Source: Rhizaria sp. SCN 62-66
Taxonomy: Eukaryota > Rhizaria, unplaced
Length of the DNA stretch: 64,000 nt
Assembly: GCA_001724265.1 (NCBI GenBank)
Contig: MEDY01000220.1
Location: 1-64,000, forward strand
Direction of reading: 5' to 3'
A model generated the notes under the pieces. It was not told the DNA's origin, made no database searches, and was given only the letters and a program-made list of their open reading frames with translations. This document shows, piece after piece, positions 1 to 10,707 of this stretch. A program made the translations under genes and the position numbers. Each line of letters begins with the position of its first letter. Position 1 is the stretch's first letter.

Positions 1-611
1 GCTTTGACGATTATTTCACAGAGATTTCTATTGTGGAAGTTACCTGCCGAAAACTGCGTTTTTGGCGTTTTTTAGTTGACGCTACATAGGGGTTACAGAG
101 TTTTAGTGCGATAGTAGTGCGAGATTTAATGTTATGTAACACAGCTACGACGACCTCAGACAAACAGCTTCGTACAATGCAGCATATATCTAAGATACAC
201 GGACGCATACAGTGGGCTTATTGTGTTGTGTTGTATTGTTTCATTGAGTGTCAGTCGGCCATCGTCATAATCGGTGTCGCTGTGTCAGATCAGACGAGAA
301 ACAGTCGTATTAATCTGACTGACAGAGAGGATCACTCAATCACAGTTATCAGTCTAAGTACTGTACAGTTTAGACAGACACGCGGTAGACTCAACAGAGC
401 CAATCTAAGTGGTACTTCTAGACATCTACATCTACATTTCTCTTAAAACGAACTTAAGGTATTAGGCCTAGTACGGAGACAGCTGCATTTTACGGATACA
501 GCTGCATTTTCAGCATTGTGGGTGCTGTGGGTGGGGTTTCATTCAGTCCTCCCAACCGCTGGAAGGGCACTGAGATTCATTGGGATCAGATAAGAGCCCG
601 AGGATAGGCCC
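1..611. other. Left-edge spacer; 3' flank of the ArfGAP gene
   Basis: I see no supportable gene. A 109-codon plus-strand open frame (117-446) has no recognisable domain and lacks the GC-rich codon usage of the genes here. A 13-base direct repeat (acagctgcatttt) occurs at 479-491 and 498-510, separated by 6 bases. The right end must contain the 3' UTR of the minus-strand ArfGAP gene. Confidence 0.5.
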
Positions 612-1161
612 TTAGAAGAGGCCGGCGAAGGCGTCGTTGGCGGGCGCCTGGGGCTTGGAGCCCGCGGCGGCGGGCAGCTGCTGCGCGTGGCCATAGCCGC
701 CCATCATGCCCATGCCACCGCCCATGCCGCCACCGCTCATCATCATCTGCTGCTGGGGCTGGCCGTAGCCGCCGCCGTAGCCGCCCATGCCGCCGCCCAT
801 CATCATGCCGTTGCCGCCGCCGTAGCCGCCCATGCCCATGCCGCCCACCATGGGGGCACCGAGAGGACGCAGCTGCTGCTGCTGCATCTGCTGGTGGCCG
901 TACCCCATGCCCATGCCCATGCCCATGCCGCCGCTGTTCATCATCGGGTTCGGGGAGCCCATGCCCATCATGCCCATGCCGGCGCCGGTGCCGTTCATCG
1001 GGCCCGTCATGCCGTTCATGTTCAGGCCGCCGCTGCCGCCACCGCCGTTGCTGTTGTTGCCGCCGCCGCTGGTGTTGCTGTACATGTTCATGATCGCGTC
1101 GGCAGGGTTCACGGGCGTGTTGGAAAGGTTCGCGAAGGGGTCCGCAGACGCAGCCTGCTGC

Positions 1162-1197
<36 letters not shown>

Positions 1198-2497
1198 GCG
1201 CGCTGCTGCTGCATCATCATCTGCTGCTGCTGCTGTTGCTGCTGCTGCATCATCATCATCTGCTGCTGCTGCGGAGTGACGCCGTAAGGCGAGCCCATGG
1301 GGTTGCCCATGGCCATCGGCGTGCCCATCGGGGTGCCCATAGGGGTACCCATGCCGCCCATGCCGCCGCCGCCCATCATCATCTGCTGCTGCGGCGGCGC
1401 GTGGTGCTGCTGCTGCTTGGCAAAGAGCAGGTCTAGCGCGCTCATCCCACTCTGCTGTTGCTGCGGGGGCTGCAGCGACTGCACACCACCGTGGCCATGG
1501 CCGCTGAGCTGCTGCTGGCCGCCGGGGTGACCGCCGGCGGGCGACGCGGCGCCGGAGGCCACCGAGGGCGTCTCGGGCGCGAAAAAGGCCGAAAAGTCGT
1601 CCGCGGCCGTGGCCGAGACGTTGTTCGAGCCGCCGATGGTGTCAAGAATCGCGAAGGGGTCCTGCGGCACGGCCGACGCGGGCGGCACGGGCGCCGCGTG
1701 GTTGGCGCGCACAGCAACCAGGCCGGTGCGAGTAGACGCTGCGGCGGGCGCGGCGGGCGAGGCGGCAGCGGCGGCGACGGGAGGGGGCGGGACCGCGGCG
1801 GGCGTGTTGCCGAGCTGGGCTTGGCGTTCCTGGCGGCGGCGCTCCTTGCGCAGACGCTCGGCCTGGGTGAGAGAGCAAAAGGCAGGAGATTCGTGGTATG
1901 TGATGTGAGATGAGTGAATGATGACGGGACTACATGCGACAGGTCAACAATAAAATAATTGAGGTATGATAGTTATATGAACAACGAGTGCGATTACGGA
2001 TGTTAAGCGCAATGACGAACCTCTTCCTCGTTGACAGCACTGCCGTGGGCGGCGTTGGAGTTGCTGGAGCCGGCGTGGGCGTGGGCGGCGGCGAGTGCCT
2101 CCTCGGGGGTGCCCTTGGCCTTCCAGACGCCGCGGACGTACTTGTCGCGGATGAACTGCTCCGTCTCGTACGTGCCCGTGTTCTCCGTCGGCTTGCGCGC
2201 GCCGGGCTTGGTGTGCTCCCAATAGGCGTTCGCGCGCTCGTTGCCCCACTCCTCGAGCGTCGAGACCCACTTGTCGTTCCACGTGTCGAGCGTGGTCGAA
2301 CGCACCATCGAGATGTGCACGCCCAGGTTACGGTGGATGCCCGAACAGCGGATGCAGAAGAACATGCCGAGGTTGACTGATGCCCACTGCGGCTGGCGCT
2401 GGCCGCACTCTGCGCAGGTCTTGTTTTCAGGCAGACGCAGCAGCGCGTTGAGGCGGCGCTTGAGCTTCTCCTGGTCCTTCTCGTTAACGCGACTCAT
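612..2497 (-). CDS. ArfGAP-domain protein (SMAP/AGD5-like) with Gln/Met/Gly-rich tail
   Basis: GTPase-activating protein for Arf small GTPases, acting in vesicle budding at Golgi or endosomal membranes. Exons are 2497-2021 and 1862-612; the intron is GTTCGT...CCAG, phase 0, giving 575 aa and a TAA stop. The N-terminal about 130 residues form an ArfGAP domain: zinc ligands C28, C31, C48 and C51 in the family's CX2CX16CX2C spacing, followed by SGIHRNLG with the catalytic arginine finger at R56. After a short charged helix the tail is low complexity: two DPF motifs (as in DPFAIL and DPFANL, the type bound by clathrin adaptors), a polyQ/polyM stretch, repeated MGTP units and a Gly/Met-rich end. 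The single N-terminal ArfGAP domain with no PH or ankyrin domain fits the SMAP/AGD5 class. Domain call is firm; subclass is inference. Start chosen at the first ATG before the domain. Confidence 0.9.
1155..1272. repeat. CTG/CAT trinucleotide tract in the ArfGAP coding region
   Basis: A nearly pure (CTG)n tract with interspersed CAT units. Read on the minus strand it encodes the Gln/Met run of the ArfGAP tail. The plus strand gives spurious poly-Cys, poly-Leu and poly-Ala frames. Confidence 0.9.
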
Positions 2498-3307
2498 GGC
2501 GGAGAGAAAACGGGCGGTACGGGGGAGCCGGGTGTGTGCGGGGAGCTGGAACGGGTTCGGACAGGGGCGAGAGCAGGCAGGCCTAGGCGGGCGAGGCGGT
2601 GCTGCGTTTGAGTAACCACAAGGAGTAGGGAAAACAGAGATTAGACACGTACAGAGAAAGCTTGTTACACAACACGCGCTGGTTTTAGAAATATGTCATC
2701 ACGGATAATCTAAAATGCATTAAAAAATGTGCCCCAACACTTTGTTTAAGAACGATATTGAAGAGTGAAGGTGAATCCAGCGAGGTCACCAGAGGAGGGC
2801 CTCGGCCGATCGGTTTCGCGGCGTTGCGAGAGCCATATCAGCGACAAATAGTGCCATCAAGCGAAAGATATACACAAAAAACAACGTTGTTGCTATATGC
2901 ATTGGATTGAATGCCTTAGACAGTGTCTTTCATGAGATATGCTTCGTGCAAGATAGCCACGTCGACCTCGACCGCGAGGCCGCCACAGCTCTGACCGACT
3001 GATCTAACCCAACGGTTCGTAAAAATAAGCGCTGGGTGAAGAAGCTGGCTTCAATGAGGTCCGTTACTCGGGATTGCAAAGTCGCCCAGGACACCGGCAG
3101 TTCGTCAATGAAGGATTTAGTTGAAAGTGGTCAATAATCATATACTATATTTCACATATCATATTTTGACTTTTCAAAAGCACCCACACCTAGCTTAAAC
3201 AGCGCCTTAACGTACCCTCTGCATCGCCTCTTCCCAACGTTCTCTGACTTGTTCCGTGCACACCTGATTTGTCCCCATTCCTTGCTCCGGCTTAGTTTCT
3301 TGCGCCC
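2498..3307. promoter_or_regulatory. Divergent intergenic region between ArfGAP (-) and EF-hand gene (+)
   Basis: About 0.8 kb without a gene. It must hold the 5' UTRs and promoters of both flanking genes, which point away from each other. There is a GC-rich patch at about 2785-2840 (including the palindrome ccgatcgg) and another at about 2965-2995 in otherwise AT-rich DNA. No motif could be assigned. Confidence 0.4.
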
Positions 3308-4468
3308 ATGTTTGGCATGATGGGTGACTCCAAGAAGAAGCGCGGCGGCAAAAAGGACGACGTCGTCGTCGTGGCCGCCGACGAGATCCACTCGAAGCTC
3401 AGCGGCGAGGAGGCGCGCCGCTGCCGTAACCTCTTCAAGACCTTCGACCAGGACGGACGCGTACGTTCATCTTCTTCGCTATATGTGCTCCCCCCAGTTG
3501 CAGCACATATATTCTGACACACTCATATTACGTTTATTCTGCCATGCGCTTGTTACATGTACATACCACTTCGCCCCATTCACTCACTCTCTACCTGCTT
3601 GATGATGTATGATGCTAACACTTTCTTGCTTTCCCCGTCTCCTCCCGCTCGCGCCCAACTCCCGCTTTACGCCCACAGGACACCGTCGACGCCTGGGAGC
3701 TCCGCCTTGCCCTCGAGGCCTTCGGGCTGCGCCCCACGGACGCGGACATCGACCTCCTGGTCGAGGACCTCGCCGTGCCCGTGCCCGTCGCTGCGCCCTC
3801 GCAGCTGCCCGAGCAGCCCAACCCCAGCGACGACCAGGCCTTCACCGAGACCACGATGCGGTACGTTCAAACACGAACGCACTTGCCACATGTTAATTGT
3901 TTTCTTGCTCTTCTCTTTCTAGCTCAGCTGTCTGTATTTGCAATGCAGCGCTGGATGTTGACGACCACTCACCACTCCTTCTATGTTCTTGTTTTCAATT
4001 TCATTGCATTCTGCTGTTCACTTCGCTCTCTGCAGGCTCGACTTCTCTCAGTTCCTGCGCGCTGTGCAGCGCCAGAAGCGCACCGAGCACGTGCGCACAT
4101 ACAAGGAGGCCGACATCGTGGGCGCCTTCACCGCTGTTGGCGGCAACGCCGACAAGAGCGGTAGCGTCAGCCTCGTCAACCTGCAGAAGATCCTTAAGGT
4201 ACGGCACGACTCGCGATCTCCACTGCGCACTACATGGACAACCAACGACTCCCATTTGCTGTGAGATAAACTGTGATCGACCGGGGCGCAAGCTGTCATA
4301 ATCTTACTCTTATCATATATATTCAATCCATTTTTGTTTCATCTTTTGTTGCTATTTTAGGACGACTTTGGCCTGACCCTGCGCTTTGACGAGCTGATCG
4401 ACGAGCTTGATTCGGACGATAAGGACATTGATTTCATGCAGTTCGCGTCGCTTTTCGGCTCGAACTAA
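3308..4468 (+). CDS. Calmodulin-like EF-hand protein
   Basis: Four exons (3308-3460, 3679-3860, 4036-4198, 4361-4468) join to 201 aa ending in TAA; donors are GTACGT, GTACGT and GTACGG, acceptors CACAG, TGCAG and TTTAG. The Lys-rich N-terminus (KKKRGGKK) precedes a good EF-hand loop (D-x-D-x-R-x-T-V-D-x-x-E, about residues 47-58), split by the first intron. A second, degenerate hand is separated by a Pro-rich insertion. The C-terminal pair (loops near NADKSG and DSDDKD) keeps the helix-loop-helix pattern but lacks the loop-ending Glu, so these hands may bind calcium weakly or not at all. It belongs to the calmodulin/centrin superfamily; the motif GGNADKSG followed by an FGL helix recalls axonemal calmodulin-like light chains, but I cannot choose between flagellar and other roles. 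Calcium sensing is inferred from the fold. Confidence 0.8.
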
Positions 4469-5483
4469 GTCACACACCATGTTGGTTGAACGCCACAGCC
4501 GTCGGCGCTTCTACTTGATATTACAAGTCCAAGTCATGCGAGAGTCGGAAGAGAGCATCGCTTGCCTTGCTTTGGTGCGATTGCAAGATGGTATTTCATC
4601 AACTGTGACTGCGGCTTTGTTAGTTAGTGCGTGCAAGTGAGTGTGGAAGGGAATGTTTGTGTGAATGAGTAGTGAATATCATCTTATTTTAGGCTCGTGT
4701 CCCATCTGCTTTTCTCCTTTTTTTGTCTCTTTTGTTATCTAAAGCATGTGTTTATGTGGAATTAATCACATGCGTTAGTCCTTTACTTAGTCTCCTTTTA
4801 TACTGAGTCAGTAATAGACCTTTTCTATCACTGACTACTGTCTTTTTTGTCAGTTTAATATGATCACACCGAGCAGACACTTCGATCGTGCTGCAAAGTC
4901 GTGTTCTTCCAAAAAAATACAGAATACGCATTGGAAATTTGCATCGTTGTCTCGTGCTGACTCTTCACACAGTTAAAGCACAACAATCTTTGTATTTTGC
5001 ATATATTTCCATTGTCTAGTCAATCTGAGTTGCGGACAAATTGCAACAACAAAATTGTTCATGGGTAGTTTTGTTACTCGGAACACCGCACTTGATAACA
5101 TGATCGAAAGTGCTTCAAATCAGCCAGTCACTACCCCTATTACAAACAACGCCACATTGTGCACTAGCGCAGCGTTTCTCGTCGTACAAGACACACATAC
5201 ACATACATGTACAAACAGCACACAGCTTGAACAAAAGAAAACGTTGAAAAACGAAAAGTCAAACAAGGAATCAAAGAATATAAACACTGACTAAGAATAC
5301 ACTGCTTCGACCAATGACATTGCAAACAATCACACAACAAGGCATAACGTGCTTTCTGGTTGCACATATTCTTTGCAAGTCATTTGGCTCGAGGCAACAG
5401 ACATACGGACTTGAATATCAACTATAACCTTCACCAACATCAAACTCGACATCTTCCTTCCGTCCCAGCCCAGTCGTCCGCGC
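4469..5483. other. Convergent intergenic region
   Basis: About 1 kb between the 3' ends of the EF-hand and ACLY genes, AT-rich, with a short CA-rich stretch at about 5190-5220. No coding signal. It contains the hairpin listed at 4806-4836. Confidence 0.5.
4806..4836. other. Imperfect 12-bp inverted repeat followed by T-run
   Basis: Arms 4806-4817 and 4825-4836 pair over 12 bp with one mismatch around a 7-base loop. A run of six T follows within about 12 bases on the plus strand. It lies about 340 bases past the EF-hand stop, so it could be a 3' UTR structure or the end of a small transcript; it may also be chance. Confidence 0.35.
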
Positions 5484-8400
5484 TTAGATGGCCATGTCGC
5501 TGGTGATGTACGTCACATCGTCGCAGCGGTACAGCGGCTGCTTGAGGCGGGTCTGGTCGATCCAGTGGCCGACGAAGCCGATGGAGCGGCCGACAACGAA
5601 GAGGCCGTTAAGCACGCCCATCTCAATGTACTCGTCCGCCTCCTCCTTGGTGAAGGAGCCGCAGTTGCGCAGCAAGTCCACGAACACGGCCGCGATCGCG
5701 CCGTCGACGTTGAGGATGAGGTTGGACTTCTTCTTTGTCGTAAGCAGCTCGACCTACCAAGAGAAAAGAAAAAAGCAGGGGGAAGTGAAAGAGTGGTTGT
5801 GAGTCAACATCGAGTCAAGAGTCAAATAAATAAAGTGAACAAAAGGGGATGATACACAAAATAATTTCAGTTTGATGTTTTATCTGCATACCTGGCAGGC
5901 GAGGTCAAAGACAGGGTGCACGGGGACCTTGTCCTTGATGAACTGCTTGAGCAGCGCGACGCGCGCGTCGGGGTCCTCGAGGGACTTGACCTTGTGGCCG
6001 ATGCCGGGGATGAGCTCCTTCTTCTTGCGCATGTCCTCAATGAAGTCGTTGGCGCTCAGCCCGGCGTCGACAGCAGCGGCAAAGCGGCGCGCGGCGTCGT
6101 CAAGCGCGCCGCCGAAGCGGGGGCCGATGGTGAGGAGGCCGGAACAGAGGGACGAGATGAGGTCCTTGCCGGCGCGCGCGGCGACGATGGTGTTGTGCGC
6201 GCCCGACACGGCGGGGCCGTGGTCCGCGGTGAGCTGCAGCACCATCGTCAGGAAGTCGTTGAAGTGCTGCGGCAGCTGGCGGCGGAACCAAAGCAGGCCG
6301 ATGACGCCGCCGATGCCCATGTCGGACTTGAGCACCTCGCTAATGCGCGTGCCGGCGTACGTCAGCTCGTCGCCACGCTCGTCCGAGATGGTCGAGATGA
6401 ACGCCGCGGGCTTACGCACGAGCCCCAGCTTGGCGGCCCACGCGTAGTCGACTGGGATCGCGGGCGGCGCAACCTCGCGGCGGGGCTTGATCACGCCCTT
6501 GGCCACGAGCCCGGTGTAGGTGTCGCGGATGAGCGAGCCAATGGCGTCGAACGTCTCAGGCACCAGCGCGCCCGCCGCGCGCAGGGCGGCGTTCTTGGCG
6601 TCAGCCGTCTCGGCGCTGGCGCCCGCGCACGCACCCGCGTGGCCGAACTGGACGTCGAAGGGGAAGTATTTGGCGCACGTGCCGAGGCACCAGCCGATGA
6701 GCGGCTTGGTGATCTCGCCGGCCTTGAGCATGCGGCACACCTCGTACTCCTCGACGCCGCCGACCTCGCCCAGCAGCACGAGCGCCTTGACGCCCGGGTC
6801 CGCCTCGAAGCGGCGCAGGTGGTCCACGAACGTGGTGCCCGGGAAGCGGTCACCGCCGATGGCGATGCCCTCGTAGACGCCATCGCTGTTCTGCGAGCAG
6901 ATGTTGTTCATCTCGTTGCTCAGCCCGCCCGAGCGCGTGACGTAAGCGATAGAGCCGCGGCGGTAGAGCTTGCTGGCGACAAGATTGTCGAGCATGCCGC
7001 CCGCGTTGCCGATGCGGAAGCACCCGGGCTTGAGCCCACCCACAGTGGCGGGGCCGATAAGCGTGACGCCGCGGCGGCGCGCCATGGCAAGCAGCTGGCG
7101 CGCGCGCAGCTCGGGCACGCCCTCGGCGATGATGGCCAGCGTGCGGATCTGCGGCGCGCGCAGCACCTCGACGCTCGTCTCGTAGGCCGAGCGGAAGGAC
7201 GCGAAGTTGACCACGGTGTCGACGCGGGGGAACTTGGCGAGCGCGAAGTCGAGCGACTGCAGGCACGGCAGCAGGATCTCCTTGGCGTTCCAGTAGAACT
7301 TCTGGTAGTGGTTCTGCTGGAAAGGGTACACGAGACACGCCACCGAGGGCTCCTTGCGGCCGCAGATAAAGTCGAAGTCGAGCATGTTCTGCACGGCGCC
7401 CAGCTGCAGCCCGTACACGATGGCCTGCGTGTCCGGCGTGAAGAGCGGGCGACTGGCGCCGGTGGCGCTCGCGGCAGCCACGCGCTGGAGGTCTTGCTCG
7501 CGTCGGACGTCGGCCTTGGCCTCGGCGGCGGCCTCGGCGCTGCGCGCGGCGACGGTGTCGGGGTCCGTCAGCGCCTCCTGCGAGCTGACGCGCTGCAGGG
7601 CGCTGAGCCCGGTGGTCTCAACCGAGGGCGTCTCGGTCAGCGGGCGCGCCAGGCACTCGGCGGCGGAGCGCAGGCCGAGCGCGAGGGGCACGATGCTGGT
7701 CATCGGCATCTCGGGGCCGTACACGGAGCAGTCCAGCTCCAGCTCGGCCGTGCGCTCGCGCATCAGGCGCAGGCCCTCCTGCCAGTTGGGGCCCGCGCGA
7801 CGCACGAAGAGCTTGACACCCATCTCGTTGAGCTTGGGCGCGAACTCGGCCAGTGCCTTGAGGATGCCCTTAAAGGTCGCAGCAACGTCGGTGAAGTTGG
7901 CGATGCCGCCGCCGATGATGAGCACCTTGTCCTCGCCGCGCGGGTGCGGGCGGCGCGTCAACAGCGACAGGATCGTCTTGGCGTAGTCGTACGTCTGGCC
8001 CGTGGTGGGAGCGCCGGAATACTCGCCATAGTTGGCCAGCTCGGCGCCGAAGCCCAGGTCGGCGACGGTGTCGGCGTAGGCCACCGAGGCGCCGCCGCCG
8101 GCGACCATGAGCCACACGCGTCCGTCGGGGTTGAGCACGGTGAGCTTGAGCGAGGCGCCCGTCTTGCCGTCGATGTCGCGCACGAACTGCTCCTCGGCCG
8201 ACGCGCTCTTGCCGAAGGGCGGCGGGAACGAGACCTGCAGCCACGACTTGGCGCACTCGAAGTGGGCCGCCTCGTCGAGCTTGGCGGCAAGGTCGAGCAC
8301 GGACACGCCCGCGTCGGTGACAACGAGCGGGTTCACCTCGAGGTACGCGAACTGGAGCTTGCGGAAAATGGACAGTAGCTCGCTGATGAACACAGAGGCG

Positions 8401-9418
8401 TGCTTGCGCTGCGCCTCGGACATTGCACCCTCGGGAACCTGCGACAGCAGCGACGCCGAGACGGCCTCAGGGGTCGCGCGCGGCACCAGCACGGCGTTGG
8501 CAGCCTTGGCGGCGGCCACGGTCTCGGCCGCGGGCGCGACAGCGGCGGCGGCAGACTCGGCGCCGGCGGGGTGGGCATCGTCGGCGGTCTCAACGGGCAC
8601 AAGCATGCGCACGGCCTTGGCGTCAACGTCGCCGATGTCGACGCCGCCCGCGTGGGTAAAGTAGACCATGTCGCCCTCGCGCACGGACTGGACGCAGATG
8701 TACATCTCGTCCTTCTGCGAGTGCGGCAGGAACGGCTCGATGATGAAGCAGCCCACGGTGCCCGTGACGCCGTCCACGGTCACGTCCTGGCCACGGTGAG
8801 ACGCCAGCCAGGTGCGCGCGGTGTCCCAGTCGACGTTGAGGAGCAGGAGACCGGACTTGCCACGACGCTTGATCAAAACGTCGGGCTTGACCACGAGCTA
8901 AGCAAGTGGGGGTAAAATGCAAAATCAGCACGTTGACAAGAGAGATAATAGGGTTAGGAAAGACAAATAAGTGTTGGACATGCAGAACAAAGCAAAATTG
9001 AACATACTTGAAAATTGTGTCGAGCAGTGAATGCCTTGTTGTTTGATGCACTGAGATATGCTAATGGAAGAGAAGGAGTGACGAACCTTGGTGGTAGCAA
9101 GCCAGGGGTGCTGGACATGAAGCTCGTCGAGGTTGGTGTCCATAGTAACCTGGGCAAAGTCGTGGCGAAGGTAGCTAGCAGCCGCCTTAGACTGGACAAG
9201 CCAGTGCGAAAGGATGCGCTTGCCATCGTACCTGTAGGGCCAGGGACGGGAGTTCAGCAAGAGAGAGGGTCAGAGATAAGATGCGGGAATTTCAATGCAT
9301 AAAAAGCATTCTGCGGCAAATGAAGCAGGCTGAACGAGAGATCAAACTTAAACAAAGTTCATAGTAACACGTATGCATCGAGTATATGGACGTACTCACG
9401 AAGGGCACGCTGCGACAT
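5484..9418 (-). CDS. ACLY: ATP-citrate lyase, single-chain form
   Basis: Cleaves citrate with ATP and CoA to acetyl-CoA and oxaloacetate, supplying cytosolic acetyl-CoA for lipid synthesis and acetylation. Exons 9418-9396, 9231-9087, 8897-5892 and 5753-5484 give 1,147 aa (human is about 1,100), stop TAA. The 23-base first exon encodes only MSQRALR plus two bases, rejoining as REYDGKR, as in plant ACLA starts. In order: ATP-grasp citrate-binding half ([39 protein letters not shown]), an Ala/Glu linker, the succinyl-CoA-synthetase-like part ([22 protein letters not shown]) with the phosphorylated His at about H809 (VQFGHAGA), and the citrate-synthase-like C-terminus ([27 protein letters not shown]). 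All key residues are present. An Ala-rich insertion at about residues 155-200 is absent from animal enzymes as I remember them. The fused, animal-like form differs from the two-subunit enzyme of plants and ascomycetes. Confidence 0.97.
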
Positions 9419-10707
9419 TTAGGCAAAGGCCGCTCTGTGACGGTCAAACGACACGCGAGATTGTGGGGCAAAAGCGGGTTCAGGGAATCAAGTTGTGTGA
9501 GCGCCATACGACGATCCAACGCAGACAATTATATCCCCAACAAGTTTTCAAGCAGGTTCATCTTAGACAATCAAAATCAATCTAAACAATCCGTGTAAAC
9601 ACCTCCAATAAGGCTAGACTTTCTGCTACCAAGCTCGGGTCGAGGAAGCGTGGCGCCACACGCCGACCCGAGATTTTCGCGCCGTTCCAAGCGCCAACGG
9701 CTCTCAGTCACGTTTTCCCATCACGAACGCATAGTCCCACTTAATCACATTTGATCGATTTAAATTTAATATTTGTGCAACATTTAAGTGTTATAACATA
9801 CAATCGCATCTATTTTTTAAGTTGTTCACGAGGTTCTGTGCGTGAGATCGCAGAATCGCAATCTTCCATGTGATGTGCATAAAGTGTCCCCTCGGCGCTC
9901 AGCGATTGCTCGATTGTAAATTGAAGTGTATTATATTCATGAGTTATGTCAGTGCCACCATGCCGACACTTGCGGAGCATCAGTGGTCGCACAGTCACAT
10001 TCCTATCGAGTATCGATAGTATCATTATCATCAGATGTCATCAGCATCATTGTCGAAGTTTTTTTTGTTGTTGATTGTTGACATTATTCTTAAAACACAC
10101 AAGACAAACATGCTTCCACAGTCTAAGTATCCAAGATCCTTAGCCTGAGACAAAAAGCAGTGTTTGTTGTCTCATGTAATTGTAGTTACATTAACAGCTC
10201 TTACTTCAGTAAAATGCAATGTACTACTCTCTTGTCACTCTAACAGTTTGGGTGAACAAGAAAATTCCCAAAGAAACAATCACCGACTTGCTTCGTACGA
10301 ACTCTTCATATACAAAGCACGCGCGCTGTCTCATAAATTGCAAAAATTATTACTCTGCTGCTACAACTTGAACTCGCAGTAGCACGTTCACGACTCAGAC
10401 TGTTCTTCAACCCGCACTTGCATTGCGAAGCTAAGGCGACACCACACCACTAGCGGCTCATCTTCGCAGCAAGTACACGCGAATCACAGGAACTGAACGT
10501 GTAAACGACATGCGAATGACTTATAACAGCATTGTAAATCCAAAATTCCCAAAGTTTTCTAAACATAAAAAAATGCTTTAAGGGTGTGACTATTTGTTGT
10601 TGCGACTAATTTTAGTCCGAACAAAAAAACACTCATTTCAGCATAAATGAAATTGATTCAGACTCGTCAAAAAGAAGCTGGGCTGCTCTTGTGAGCTCGC
10701 TGACACG
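9419..10707. other. Intergenic region between ACLY 5' end and GTPBP1-like 3' end
   Basis: About 1.3 kb holding the ACLY promoter/5' UTR and the 3' flank of the next gene, both on the minus strand. AT-rich except for a GC-rich block at about 9630-9720 that contains a strong hairpin (listed separately). No coding signal. Confidence 0.5.
9634..9672. other. GC-rich nested hairpin in AT-rich spacer
   Basis: Perfect 9-bp outer arms (ctcgggtcg at 9634-9642, cgacccgag at 9664-9672) enclose a perfect 5-bp inner stem (gcgtg at 9648-9652, cacgc at 9659-9663). It sits about 220 bases upstream of the ACLY start. Could be a structured 5' leader element of an ACLY transcript, a small RNA or a protein-binding palindrome; the sequence alone does not say which. 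Confidence 0.45.

Noticed and set aside
117-446. 109-codon plus-strand frame at the left edge
   Set aside because: Codon use is AT-rich like spacers here, and no domain or homologue is recognisable.
687-1436. Plus-strand frames rich in Ala/His/Leu or Cys over the ArfGAP tail
   Set aside because: Products of the CTG/CAT repeat read in other frames; no independent coding signal.
5916-8378. 820-codon plus-strand open frame opposite ACLY
   Set aside because: Antisense shadow. The minus strand encodes full ATP-citrate lyase; GC-rich codon bias keeps the opposite strand open, and the translation is an Arg/Ala/His/Gly jumble with no domain.
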